From Acidobacteriota bacterium (lineage in GTDB: Bacteria; Acidobacteriota; Thermoanaerobaculia; Multivoradales; J023), in NCBI GenBank assembly GCA_029263395.1, contig JAJCXO010000189.1, positions 93,108 to 157,107 on the forward strand: 64,000 nucleotides of DNA. The letters are read 5' to 3'. Made by a program: the position numbers and the translations under genes. Within the stretch, counting starts at the first letter, position 1; each line of letters starts with the position of its first letter. Shown in pieces: positions 29,297 through 37,525 of this stretch. The notes below the pieces were generated by a model, which searched no databases, had not been told where the DNA came from, and saw nothing but the letters and a program-made list of their open reading frames with translations.

Positions 29297-29329
29297 GCGT
29301 TGCCTTGGATCAGCTTCGTATTCCAGATT

Positions 29330-29385
29330 CCCCACAACTGGCGAGGCTTCCGAAGTAGGCCATCGAGCCATCAACGGAATCGACC
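29330..29385 (-). pseudogene. Relic of a BNR-repeat protein gene
   Basis: The minus strand reads DGSMAYFGSLASCG, matching DGTKAYFGSLASCG in the BNR gene at 24479-26275. The two loci share an exact 24-mer (CTGGCGAGGCTTCCGAAGTA plus GGCC; 25575-25598 and 29338-29361) with further similarity on both sides. Downstream the frame is disrupted. Probably a remnant of a duplicated paralogue. Confidence 0.6.
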
Positions 29386-29399
29386 TTCAACCCCACGGA

Positions 29400-29405
29400 T
29401 ATAAT
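29400..29405 (+). promoter_or_regulatory. TATAAT -10 box of the CGNR gene
   Basis: Perfect TATAAT ending 6 nt before the GTG start at 29412; no Shine-Dalgarno sequence. No good -35 is visible. Suggests a leaderless transcript. Confidence 0.5.
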
Positions 29406-29411
29406 CGGCTC

Positions 29412-30062
29412 GTGCCGAGCAAAAAGAAGACACCGAGAGGGCCTCAACTGAAGATCGCCGGGGCGATCAGTGTCGCCTTCGTCAATACCGCCAGCGCCAG
29501 GGACAAGAACCGACAGGTCACGGTCGACTCCTACGCCACACTCGTCACCTGGTCGCAGGAGGCTGAGCTACTCTCGATGGAGGCAGCAGAGCGCTTGCGC
29601 AGGCGAGCAGCAATCGTGCCGAAGGAGACCGAGGCGGTGTTCGACCAGGCGCGTAACCTACGTAACGCCTTCACTCGGCTCTTCGTCGCTCGCGAGCAAG
29701 CCGAGATCGCTGATGCCAGCGACCTCGCGGTTGTCCATCAAGCTCTGGACGAACTCACGCCGCCCATGCGGTTGATCGCCAACGGGCCAAACCTGGTACG
29801 CCACTGGGTGATTCAAGAAGACAGTTTAGATCCCATGCTCTGGCCTATCCTCCAATCTGCTACGGAGTTGCTGACCTCTGAGACAAGAGTAGGGCGCTGC
29901 GCCGCCCCGGGCTGCGACCTGATGTTCGTCGATGATGCACCGAGAGGCCCACGACGATGGTGTGAAGCGAAAACCTGCGGCAACCGGATGAAGTCTTTGC
30001 GCTACTACCACCGCAAGGGCAAGGAAAGCCGCCGCGGACGCAAAGACTGGTTGTTCCGTTGA
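29412..30062 (+). CDS. CGNR zinc-finger protein (ABATE-type)
   Basis: 216 aa, GTG start. The C-terminal CGNR zinc finger is complete: GRCAAPGCDLMFVDDAPRG then RRWCEAKTCGNRMKSLRYY, with four Cys. The N-terminal half is the ABATE stress-domain region. Known members are putative transcriptional regulators. Followed by the 43-nt repeat array. Confidence 0.85.
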   Translation: MPSKKKTPRGPQLKIAGAISVAFVNTASARDKNRQVTVDSYATLVTWSQEAELLSMEAAERLRRRAAIVPKETEAVFDQARNLRNAFTRLFVAREQAEIADASDLAVVHQALDELTPPMRLIANGPNLVRHWVIQEDSLDPMLWPILQSATELLTSETRVGRCAAPGCDLMFVDDAPRGPRRWCEAKTCGNRMKSLRYYHRKGKESRRGRKDWLFR

Positions 30063-30074
30063 GGGCCCAGGCTG

Positions 30075-30415
30075 GACTACTCCGGGCCCGTCAGTGTCAA
30101 GCGGCATCTACCGCTAGACCTTTCCGAGGTGGGTGAACGTCAAGCGACACCGTCTGCTTGACTTCTCCGAGCCTGGTCAGCGTCAAGTGACATCGCCCGC
30201 TTGACTTCTCCGAGCCATGTCAACGTCAAGCAGCAATATCTGCTTGATTTCTCTACACCACCTCAGGGTCAGCGACATCGTCTGCTCGACTCTTTCGAGG
30301 CACGTCAACGTCAAGCGACATCCTCTGCTTGACTTCTCCATGCTTCGTCAAGGTCAAGCGGCAACCTCTGCTTGGCTTCTCCGGGCCATCCCCGCGTCCA
30401 GCAGGATCTGTGTGC
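30075..30415. repeat. Array of eight 42-43-nt tandem hairpin repeats
   Basis: Units start at 30075, 30117, 30160, 30203, 30246, 30288, 30331 and 30374. The consensus begins GACTTCTCCGAGCC, followed by GTCAACGTCAAGCGACATC and TCTGCTT. In the better-conserved junctions GTCAAGC pairs with GCTTGAC across about 10 nt, giving a hairpin per unit. Units differ by scattered substitutions, with no unique spacers. It fills the gap between the convergent CGNR and thioredoxin-like genes, which otherwise holds no gene. Confidence 0.88.
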
Positions 30416-30468
30416 ATCGAAACCTGAGCCCGGTCTTTTGACCCGACGATCCAGGCGCCCGTGAGCAT

Positions 30469-30885
30469 CTAAGGCCCAGGACGGGCTTTGCCGTGCCGGT
30501 GGAAGAAATCGGCGATCTCGACCACCGGTAGAGCGCGCGCGGTCGAGAACTCGCCGTTCTTCTGGGCCACAACAACCGTCCCGTCGGGCTCGAGGACAGC
30601 CACGGCTGGAATACCGCGCTCCACCACCATCCCGTATTCGCCCATCAGCTCCAGGTTGCGGTCCCGCTGACCGACGTCTAACACCACAACCTCGAAGAAG
30701 TCGTCTACGAAGGGCGCAACGTACTGGCTCTGTAGGGACCGTTCGAAGGCCTGATGGTCGGGACACCAGTCGGCGCCAAAAACCACGGCCACCCGCTTGC
30801 CGGCGACTGCCGCCTGGTGCCGCGCCGCTTCGACCCGCCGCCGCGAATCCGCCGAGCCGTCGTCGTGAGTTGTCTCGCGTGTCAT
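30469..30885 (-). CDS. Thioredoxin-fold protein with single active-site Cys
   Basis: 138 aa from the ATG at 30885; a longer frame adds an unlikely N-terminus. Thioredoxin-like core VAVVFGADWCPDHQAFERSL, with CPDH where redox-active members have CxxC, then GIPAVAVLEPDG with the cis-Pro region. A single Cys suggests a monothiol or non-redox role. TATAAT lies 7 nt upstream of ATG with no Shine-Dalgarno, so the gene is probably leaderless. Confidence 0.8.
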   Translation of the reverse strand: MTRETTHDDGSADSRRRVEAARHQAAVAGKRVAVVFGADWCPDHQAFERSLQSQYVAPFVDDFFEVVVLDVGQRDRNLELMGEYGMVVERGIPAVAVLEPDGTVVVAQKNGEFSTARALPVVEIADFFHRHGKARPGP

Positions 30886-31016
30886 AGGAGCAATTATAGA
30901 CGCACCTCGGCTTGCCGGCTTCGCCAGGGCTTCGCAGCCACACACCGCGCCGATCGTCAAGAAGGCGACTTGGGAAAAGGTCTCGTGGTGAGCGATCCGT
31001 GATTTTCTCCCAGGAC

Positions 31017-31187
31017 ATGAAGGACCTGGTCAGTATCTTCAATACGCATGAGGTTCAATATCTTCTCGTTGGTGGGCATGCAGTCAATTATTATGGCTAT
31101 GTCAGAGCGACTCAGGACATCGATTTTCTAATCTACCCGGTCTCCCTAGTGTTGCGTTACCCAGCCTGCTCGACGACTCGCACCTGA
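31017..31187 (+). pseudogene. 3'-truncated nucleotidyltransferase (Pol-beta superfamily)
   Basis: Encodes MKDLVSIFNTHEVQYLLVGG, HAVNYYGYVRATQDIDFLIY and then unrelated residues to a stop. The GG and DxD motifs mark a minimal nucleotidyltransferase, but only about 42 residues of the usual 150 or more remain. The break coincides with the 3' end of the convergent CRTAC1-like gene, suggesting deletion or rearrangement. AGGA lies just before the ATG. Confidence 0.65.
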
Positions 31188-33058
31188 TCGATCTCGACGT
31201 CGGCCAGCGTCTGCTTCGTGCCATCAGGCCAGGTAATGGTCACCGAGTCGACCCGGTCAGCCGTCCCCAGTCCGAAGGTGACGATCCGTTCGACCTGACT
31301 CTGGTAGCTCCGCACCGGCATCACTTGTCGACGCTGGGTAACACCCCCCGCCACTAGCTCGATCCAGGCACCGATCGCGTCGCGGTTGGGAGCCTTGCCC
31401 CGTAGGTCTAAACGTAGCCAATGATGGCCAAGATCTTGATCGTTGCGCAACAGCAGCGGCGGACCGGCTAGCTGAGCGAGAACAACGTCAAGGTCGCCAT
31501 CAGCGTCGATATCGGCGAAGGCGGAGCCGCGGCCGACGATGGGGTTGGCGAGATCGCCGGTGGTTGAGGCTTCGACCGGTACAAAACCTTCTTCCAGACC
31601 GGCATTCCAGAACAACTGTGCCGGCTGGCGATAACTCTGGCTGGGGTCGACGGTGGCGATTTCGCCTTCGAGATGGCCGTTGGTCTGCAAGGCGTCGAGA
31701 CGACCGTCGAGGTCCACGTCGAACAGGAACACGCCAAAGGACAACATCCGACGACTGGGGGCGCCGATGCCTTCGACAATCGCCTCGTCAGCGAAGATAC
31801 CGGGATCGTCCTGGCTGACATAAAACGAGGTCATTTCGTTGGCGAAGTTGCCGATCAGGAAACCGAGGTTGTGGTCGTTACGGTAGTGGGCGGCGTCAAC
31901 CCCCATCGCACCGGTGGCGTTGCCGGCGCGGTCGTAGGCAATACCCACCAACTCCCCAACTTCCTCGAAGATCGGCTCACCCGCTGCCAAGCCTTCGCTG
32001 CCACGGTTGCGGAAGAAGAAGTTGCGCACCGTATCGTTGGCGATCAAGACGTCGATCCAGCCGTCGCTGTCGACGTCGACAGGCGCTAACGCCAAGGACT
32101 TGGCCATCGGCTTGCCGGTTGCCGAGTTGGCGACCTCGACACCAGCCGTGGCGGAGATGTCGGTGAAAACGATCTTGCTGCCCGAGCTGTCGTTACGGTA
32201 GAGATAGGGCACGGTGCCTTCGTAGTTTTGAGGCGGACCGTAAGCGCGGCCAACACCGGTGAGACGAAAGTCTTGCTCGAAGTCGATCTGCCGCGACCAG
32301 CGTACGTAGTTGCAAACGAAGAGATCGAGGTCGCCATCGTTGTCGATGTCGAAGAAACCGGCACTGGTTGACCAGGCATCGTTGGCGCCTGCAACTCCAG
32401 CCGATGTGGTGACGTCCGTAAACACCCCGTCATCATTGCGGAACAAGTGATTCTTCCCCACCGCGGTGAGGAAAAGATCGAGATCACCATCGGCGTCCAC
32501 GTCGGCGGCGGTCACACCCATGCCATAAAAACTGGCGTCGAGGCCCACCTTGACGGTGACGTTGGTGAAACTGCCGGTGCCGTCGTTGGCATACAGCACC
32601 ATCGTCGGCCGTGGCTTCAGCGGTGGATCTTCCGGCCAGCTGCTGGAGTTGACGAACAACAGATCTTGATCACCGTCGCCGTCGAAGTCGAGAAAAGCGA
32701 CGCCACCGCCCATCGATTCGGGCAGCAGCTTGTCTCCGGTTGCACCGTTGGCGTGGACGAAGTCGATCCCGGCTTCGGTAGTAATCTCGGTGAAGCGCAC
32801 CTTAGGCGCCTCCGCCGGTTGCTCTACGGTCTCAGGTGCAGCCGTTTCGATCTCAGTTTCCGGCGCATCGTCTTCGATCCGGCTACCGATCAACAATCCG
32901 ATCGCAAAAATGCCTGCTAGGGCTAAAAGCACGAACAACGATCGCCGAAAGGCAACACCGATGACGGCATCATCTTCTGGGACAAAGTCGTCCTCGTGTT
33001 GTGGATCCTTAGACGTTTCCGTCATGGTCTTGATGTCCTTCGGGTTTGTGTAAGCCAT
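31157..33058 (-). CDS. CRTAC1-like FG-GAP/VCBS repeat protein with ASPIC/UnbV domain
   Basis: 633 aa from ATG 33058; ATG 33025 with AAGGA upstream is an alternative. A single TM (LFVLLALAGIFAIGLLIGS) near the N-terminus anchors the protein. It carries multiple Ca-binding FG-GAP-type repeats (DFDGDGDQDLLF, DVDADGDLDLFL, DIDNDGDLDLFV, DVDSDGWIDVLI, DVDLDGRLDALQ, DIDADGDLDVVL) and a C-terminal ASPIC/UnbV domain (LDLRGKAPNRDAIGAWIEL, SVTITWPDG). Predicted extracytoplasmic beta-propeller with binding or adhesion role. Confidence 0.88.
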   Translation of the reverse strand: MAYTNPKDIKTMTETSKDPQHEDDFVPEDDAVIGVAFRRSLFVLLALAGIFAIGLLIGSRIEDDAPETEIETAAPETVEQPAEAPKVRFTEITTEAGIDFVHANGATGDKLLPESMGGGVAFLDFDGDGDQDLLFVNSSSWPEDPPLKPRPTMVLYANDGTGSFTNVTVKVGLDASFYGMGVTAADVDADGDLDLFLTAVGKNHLFRNDDGVFTDVTTSAGVAGANDAWSTSAGFFDIDNDGDLDLFVCNYVRWSRQIDFEQDFRLTGVGRAYGPPQNYEGTVPYLYRNDSSGSKIVFTDISATAGVEVANSATGKPMAKSLALAPVDVDSDGWIDVLIANDTVRNFFFRNRGSEGLAAGEPIFEEVGELVGIAYDRAGNATGAMGVDAAHYRNDHNLGFLIGNFANEMTSFYVSQDDPGIFADEAIVEGIGAPSRRMLSFGVFLFDVDLDGRLDALQTNGHLEGEIATVDPSQSYRQPAQLFWNAGLEEGFVPVEASTTGDLANPIVGRGSAFADIDADGDLDVVLAQLAGPPLLLRNDQDLGHHWLRLDLRGKAPNRDAIGAWIELVAGGVTQRRQVMPVRSYQSQVERIVTFGLGTADRVDSVTITWPDGTKQTLADVEIDQVRVVEQAG

Positions 33059-33108
33059 CGCTTCCGATCCGGTGGCATCGGCAACGTCCTGGGGGCGATG
33101 GCTGCGGG

Positions 33109-33127
33109 CGAGGATTCTATGACGGAT
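33109..33127. repeat. 19-nt sequence shared with 34642-34660
   Basis: CGAGGATTCTATGACGGAT occurs exactly here and at 34642-34660, both upstream of minus-strand genes. On the minus strand it contains TAGAAT, which could be a -10 box, but no consistent -35 was found. Confidence 0.5.
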
Positions 33128-33155
33128 CTTGCTAAGCAAAACCACCACAAACAAT

Positions 33156-33202
33156 CTGGCACAGATAACGTACATACAATATACTCATCCAGTGAGTATA
33201 TT
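33156..33202 (+). promoter_or_regulatory. Promoter and palindromic operator of the RHH gene
   Basis: A perfect inverted repeat AATATACTCA-N5-TGAGTATATT (33178-33202) overlaps a -10 TATACT (33180-33185) that follows CTGGCA (33156-33161) by 18 nt. It lies 25 nt before the RHH start, in the expected place for an autoregulatory operator. Confidence 0.65.
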
Positions 33203-33226
33203 GCTCTCATATTCAAGGGAGAGTTC

Positions 33227-33436
33227 ATGTCGACAAAGCGACTCAACATCAATCTGCCCGCAGACACCTTTGAAGACCTTCGGCTTCTTGCAGCCGAGTC
33301 CGGTCGCTCGATGACCGAGGTCGTGCGGACGAGCCTGGGCTTAGCCAAGCTTGCCTACGAAGAGGATAAGAATGATCGAGTCCTGGCAGTAGCGAATAAA
33401 GACGGCAAAGTCATCAAGCAATTGCTGATCGTGTAA
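33227..33436 (+). CDS. Ribbon-helix-helix regulator, no toxin partner seen
   Basis: 69 aa with AAGGGAGAG upstream. RHH core: RLNINLPADTFEDLRLLAAESGRS then MTEVVRTSLGL. A beta-strand-rich tail ends KVIKQLLIV. The next gene is an RNA-binding protein rather than a toxin. The palindrome upstream is probably its operator. Confidence 0.8.
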   Translation: MSTKRLNINLPADTFEDLRLLAAESGRSMTEVVRTSLGLAKLAYEEDKNDRVLAVANKDGKVIKQLLIV

Positions 33437-33456
33437 CGACTCTAGGAAGATAGACC

Positions 33457-33759
33457 ATGCCTAAGCGTATCTACATGGGGAACTTACCGTTCACCGTATC
33501 CGAGGACTACATCCGTGACTTGTTCGACAAATTTGGAACTGTCGATTCGGTCAATTTGATCACGGATCGTGAGACTGGAAGGCCAAGGGGCTTCGGTTTC
33601 GTCGAGATGGAGGCTGCGGCTGCTGCCCAGGCCACCGAGGCACTCAACCTCAAAGAGATCGGCGGCCGACGGCTCAACGTCAACGTCACGGAACCAAGGT
33701 TTGGAAGTCGAGAGACCGACAAAAAGCTCAGACCCAAAACAAAACAAACTGGGCACTAG
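33457..33759 (+). CDS. RRM-domain RNA-binding protein
   Basis: 100 aa with one RRM: RNP2 IYMGNLPF and RNP1 RGFGFVEM, plus a short basic tail. Bacterial single-RRM proteins (cyanobacterial Rbp-like) bind RNA and are often cold-responsive. It is 20 nt after the RHH gene and may share its operator-controlled transcript. Confidence 0.92.
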   Translation: MPKRIYMGNLPFTVSEDYIRDLFDKFGTVDSVNLITDRETGRPRGFGFVEMEAAAAAQATEALNLKEIGGRRLNVNVTEPRFGSRETDKKLRPKTKQTGH

Positions 33760-33767
33760 TCACTCTG

Positions 33768-34639
33768 CTACTCGGAAGCCAAATCACCGAGATGGCTGAC
33801 GAACGCGTGGACTGCTGAGTGCCCTTCTGCCGCATCGTAGCCAATGACCTGCAGCCCAAAGTCTTCCCGCAGTCGGCGACGTTCAATCGAAGATGTCGAG
33901 CTGGCAGGTAGCAAGATGTAGTCTGGATGGGAGCGATGTTTCAGTGACTCGCGATGCTGCTCGAGCAGCAATCTCAGTTCGGGATCTCCGAAAGAGAACC
34001 CCAGAAAGACGACGACGTGCGTCAAAAAGATTGCCGACAAGACCAGGCGATAGCCGGGATTCTCATACAAAAGCTTACGGTAGTCCCGCTCCGACAGCAC
34101 GATACCCTCTACCTCGTCGATGCTGCCGTGAAGTTTGAAGATGACTGGCCGGCCTGAACGGTTGCCACTCTGAAGCAACCTCTGGACAGAAGCGGCTTCG
34201 CGGTAAGTAAATACAGTCGCGGCCCGCTCGTAGCGACTGGCAAAGGCATCTTCGAGTAGCCGATCATAGTTGGTCGTAATAATCAGCGGCGGATTGAGTC
34301 GAAATGCCTGACGGTGGATCTCTGCCGGAAAGGCATCCGGCGGATCGAATTGGTCTACCAAAAAACTTTCGTACTCATCCACAGGTAGCCGATAGCGCAG
34401 TTCTTCAGCAGCCATGAGGAATTGTTCGCGCTCCAGGAGCCCAACAATCTCGCCCTCTTCTGCCGGGGAATTGCGCTCACTGCCAGCGCTAATTGATTGA
34501 GTCGCTCGAGCAACTGGCGCCAGTTAGGGAAGTCGAACCCGGACTGCGCAGAAATTCCGGCACCGATAAAAGGTACGAGTCGATTGGTTCGAGCGGCAGC
34601 CAGCAGCTTCGGCGGCAACCGTGACAGATCAATAGACAT
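33768..34639 (-). pseudogene. SIR2-family gene broken by a frameshift
   Basis: The 5' frame from ATG 34639 encodes MSIDLSRLPPKLLAAARTNR, then LVPFIGAGISAQSGFDFPNW and about ten more residues; the rest continues in another frame from about 34490 down: PAEEGEIVGLLEREQF, LNPPLIITTNYDRLLEDAF, VIFKLHGSID, VVFLGFSFGDPELR. Together they make a typical SIR2_2 protein of about 290 aa with the GAGIS and catalytic LHGS motifs. The shift lies near 34470-34490. Sequencing error is possible. SIR2_2 domains are NADases in several phage-defence proteins. Confidence 0.7.
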
Positions 34640-34649
34640 ACCGAGGATT

Positions 34650-35276
34650 CTATGACGGATTTTGTTCGAACACCGCACCGTCTCGCAGCTGGTAGGCGCG
34701 GCCGCAGTGCGCGCAGGCAGCCTCGAGTGACATGGGGATGTCGTTTGGTGACCAGCGCGCGATCGGCTGGCTACACCGGCAAACCGCACCCACCGAACGT
34801 GTGGGGTTACCGAGCACTAGCTGGAAGTCGCCAACCGAACGCGTCACCACCGACCCCATCCCTACCATCGCAAAACGCCCGATCGTGAGATCGCAACCGA
34901 TCACCGAACGGGCACCAATCGTTGCTCCTTCGCGCACTAGGGTCGGCAACGTCGCCTCGTCGGGCTCCGAGCCACGCAGCGCGGTGAGATCCGGGGTGGT
35001 GGCCCGCGGGAACCGGTCGTTGGTAAAAATGGTGCCAGCCGAGATCATCACACCGTCTTCGATGGTGACCCCGGTACAGACATAAACGAAGGCGTTGATC
35101 TTGACTCGATCACCGATCTCGACGCCGTAAGCAATGTAGGTCTTCTCGCCAACGATACATTGCTGGCCGATGCGGGCCGGGCCGCGGATGTGGACACTGT
35201 CCCAAACCGCGGTCCCGTCTCCGAGCTCGACACCGTCTTCGACCAAGGCCGTTGCGTGGATGCGTGGTGCCATCAT
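34650..35276 (-). CDS. Left-handed beta-helix N-acetyltransferase (WbpD/WlbB-like)
   Basis: 208 aa from the first ATG of MMAPRIHATALV; an in-frame TTG 33 nt earlier is possible. Hexapeptide repeats (VHIRGPARIGQQCIVGEKTY, VKINAFVYVCTGVTIEDGVM, LTIGRFAMVGMGSVVTRSV) and HATALVEDGVELGDGT. A C-terminal extension has two Cys pairs (CRCSQP and CAHCG), perhaps a zinc ribbon, unusual for the family. Probably acetylates the 3-amino group of a UDP-amino-sugar made by the adjacent aminotransferase. Confidence 0.85.
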   Translation of the reverse strand: MMAPRIHATALVEDGVELGDGTAVWDSVHIRGPARIGQQCIVGEKTYIAYGVEIGDRVKINAFVYVCTGVTIEDGVMISAGTIFTNDRFPRATTPDLTALRGSEPDEATLPTLVREGATIGARSVIGCDLTIGRFAMVGMGSVVTRSVGDFQLVLGNPTRSVGAVCRCSQPIARWSPNDIPMSLEAACAHCGRAYQLRDGAVFEQNPS

Positions 35277-35318
35277 CAGCGGTCTATCATCGACAGTGCC
35301 CTCACCCAAGCTGTGACG

Positions 35319-36299
35319 TCAGACCGCAATCCAACGGTTGTCCTTGAGCGAGGCGTAGGCCTTTTCGATCACCTCAACCGATGCGATGGCGTCGTCAGCG
35401 TTGATCAGCAGGCTCTGCTCGCCGCGCACTGCTCGACAGAAGTTTTCGAGCTTGCGACGGAACGCCTGTACCTTGTCGTAACCTTGCCCAAAAATGACCC
35501 AATCCGAGCTACCACTCTGGCGATAACGGGACTGCTTCCAACCCACTTGGATGGTGCCATGGGAGCCGTAGATGTTGAGGTAGGTCTCGAGCTCCTTGTT
35601 AAGACTCCACGACAGGTCCACTGAGCCCATCACGCCGTCATGACTACGCACGAACAACCGCACGGTGTCTTCCACCGGCAGACCCTGGACATTTTTGCCC
35701 TCGACTGCCTGCACCTCGGCAATCGGCCCCAGGAAGTAGCGGATCAAGTCGACCGAATGGGTGCCATTGTCGATCAGCACGCCGCCGCCGCTGCGCTTGG
35801 GATCAGCATTCCAACGACTGGCCATATCGACCCGCGAAGTGAAGGTATTCTCGAACAGAATGATCTCACCGAGGATGCCGGAAGCGACGATCGACTTGGC
35901 GCGGATCACGTCGTCGACATAACGGAATTTCGACGCCATGGTGAGCAAAACCCCCGCGTCAGCGGCGGCTTTGACCATCCGCCGGGCACTGGCCACATCA
36001 ACCGCCAACGGCTTCTCACAAAGCACCGGAATCCCGCGGCCAGCGGCCTCGATGCAGATCTCGGGATGTGTGGTCGGAGGGGTTGCCACGACCACGGCAT
36101 CCACTGAGCCGTCCTCGAGCAGCGCCTCATGGTCCGAGAACACCGCACAGCCGAGGCGCTCGGCGAGCGCTTCAGCGGCCTCGGGACGGACATCCGCCAC
36201 CGCCACCGCCTTCGCTTCCGCCGAGTCGGCAAAAGCCTGGGCATAAGTCTGGGCAATGGCGCCGGCACCAACCAGGCCAAAACGTAAGGGTTCGCTCAC
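35319..36299 (-). CDS. Gfo/Idh/MocA-family oxidoreductase
   Basis: 326 aa. GTG start overlapping the aminotransferase stop (GTGA, 36296-36299). Rossmann motif LRFGLVGAGAIAQTYAQAF, CEKPLAVD with the conserved Lys-Pro, and the C-terminal DNGTHSVDLIRYFLG. NAD(P)-dependent sugar oxidoreductase; with the aminotransferase and acetyltransferase it resembles the WbpB-WbpE-WbpD route to 2,3-diacetamido sugar acids. Confidence 0.88.
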   Translation of the reverse strand: MSEPLRFGLVGAGAIAQTYAQAFADSAEAKAVAVADVRPEAAEALAERLGCAVFSDHEALLEDGSVDAVVVATPPTTHPEICIEAAGRGIPVLCEKPLAVDVASARRMVKAAADAGVLLTMASKFRYVDDVIRAKSIVASGILGEIILFENTFTSRVDMASRWNADPKRSGGGVLIDNGTHSVDLIRYFLGPIAEVQAVEGKNVQGLPVEDTVRLFVRSHDGVMGSVDLSWSLNKELETYLNIYGSHGTIQVGWKQSRYRQSGSSDWVIFGQGYDKVQAFRRKLENFCRAVRGEQSLLINADDAIASVEVIEKAYASLKDNRWIAV

Positions 36300-37525
36300 G
36301 CCAAACCTCGCACCGCAGAAACCGCCTCGATGACGGCGGCTGCGATGCCGTCGACATGATCGTCGGTGTAGCGTTCGTTCCACGGCAGGACCAGCACCTG
36401 CTCCAACCCGCTGAACGTTCCAGGATAAAGCTCGGGGCGGTAGTCGACCGCCTCGGGCCTCGCGTGATTGAAGGGAAATCGGCTGTTGCCAAACGTCCGC
36501 TGCTCGGTAAAAACCTGACATTGAAAAGCCGGCTTACGAATGTAGCGTGGTGATGAAAAAATCCCGCGCTCGCGCAGTTCGACCGCCAATGCGTCGGCCC
36601 CGCCAGGTAACCGCTCCGAGTCGATTCGCAGGCAGTATTTCCAATAGCTATGCTGGTTACCGGTGGCGATCCACGGCACCGCGATGCCATCCACTCCCGC
36701 TAGCTGTTCACTCAGTCTCACGGCTGTCCGTTGGCGGGCCGCCACCACTCCTTCGAGACGGTCGAGCTGGGCCACCGCCACCGCCCCTTGCAACTCGGTC
36801 ATGCGCGAGTTGAGGGCCAGGAAATAGTGATCCGGTGAAGGGTCGCCGTAACCCCAGGCTTTGTTGATGAAGAGGAAAAGACGGCGAGCGAGCGCTTCGT
36901 CGTCGGTGACGACCAACCCACCTTCGCCGGTGCTGATGTGTTTGCCTTGTTGCAGACTGAAGCAGCCGATCGCTCCGAGCGTCCCAACTTGGGCACCGTC
37001 ACAGGTGGCGAGAAAGGATTGCGCACAGTCTTCGACCACCGGGATCCCGCGCTCCACAGCCAGAGCTCGGATGTCGGCCATCTCACACGGATTACCGAAC
37101 AGATGGGTGACGACAATCGCTTTGGTTCGCTCGCTGAGCTTGGGCTCGAGGGTCGCAGCAGTGACGTTGAGGGTTCGCGGATCGACGTCGGCGAACACCG
37201 GAATTGCAGTCTGGTACAGAATGGGGGTCAGTGCCCCCATGTCGGTAATCGGGGTGGTCACAATCTCGTCACCCGGCTCGGGATCGATAGCGGCGATAGC
37301 CGCATGGATCGCCGAAGTGCCCGACGAGCAGGCATAAGCCCAGCGGGCCCCCACGAGCTTGGCGAAACGTTCTTCGAGTTGCTTGACCCGTGAGCCCTTG
37401 GTGCTGGTGAGGGTGCCGCTGGCGAGTACATCGGCCAGCTGCTGGAGCTCTTCGGGGCCAAACGTTCGGCCGCTGGCGTCCTGGTCCGACGGCAGCTCGA
37501 GGCGCGTGAGGGTCGAGGTGGTCAT
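36296..37525 (-). CDS. DegT/DnrJ/EryC1/StrS-family aminotransferase
   Basis: 409 aa, with CGGAGAG upstream of ATG. PLP-binding Lys195 in FSLQQGKHISTGEGG; also SSGTSAIHAAIAA, VVEDCAQ and ALNSRMTELQGAV. Transfers an amino group to a keto-sugar nucleotide. Translationally coupled to the oxidoreductase. Confidence 0.92.
   Translation of the reverse strand: MTTSTLTRLELPSDQDASGRTFGPEELQQLADVLASGTLTSTKGSRVKQLEERFAKLVGARWAYACSSGTSAIHAAIAAIDPEPGDEIVTTPITDMGALTPILYQTAIPVFADVDPRTLNVTAATLEPKLSERTKAIVVTHLFGNPCEMADIRALAVERGIPVVEDCAQSFLATCDGAQVGTLGAIGCFSLQQGKHISTGEGGLVVTDDEALARRLFLFINKAWGYGDPSPDHYFLALNSRMTELQGAVAVAQLDRLEGVVAARQRTAVRLSEQLAGVDGIAVPWIATGNQHSYWKYCLRIDSERLPGGADALAVELRERGIFSSPRYIRKPAFQCQVFTEQRTFGNSRFPFNHARPEAVDYRPELYPGTFSGLEQVLVLPWNERYTDDHVDGIAAAVIEAVSAVRGLA

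Noticed and set aside
30075..30415. CRISPR array
   Set aside because: Units are contiguous 42-43-nt repeats with diverged copies and no unique spacers; no cas genes nearby.
34355..34789. Separate 144-codon gene
   Set aside because: It is the 5' half of the SIR2 gene before the frameshift plus out-of-frame sequence from the acetyltransferase end.
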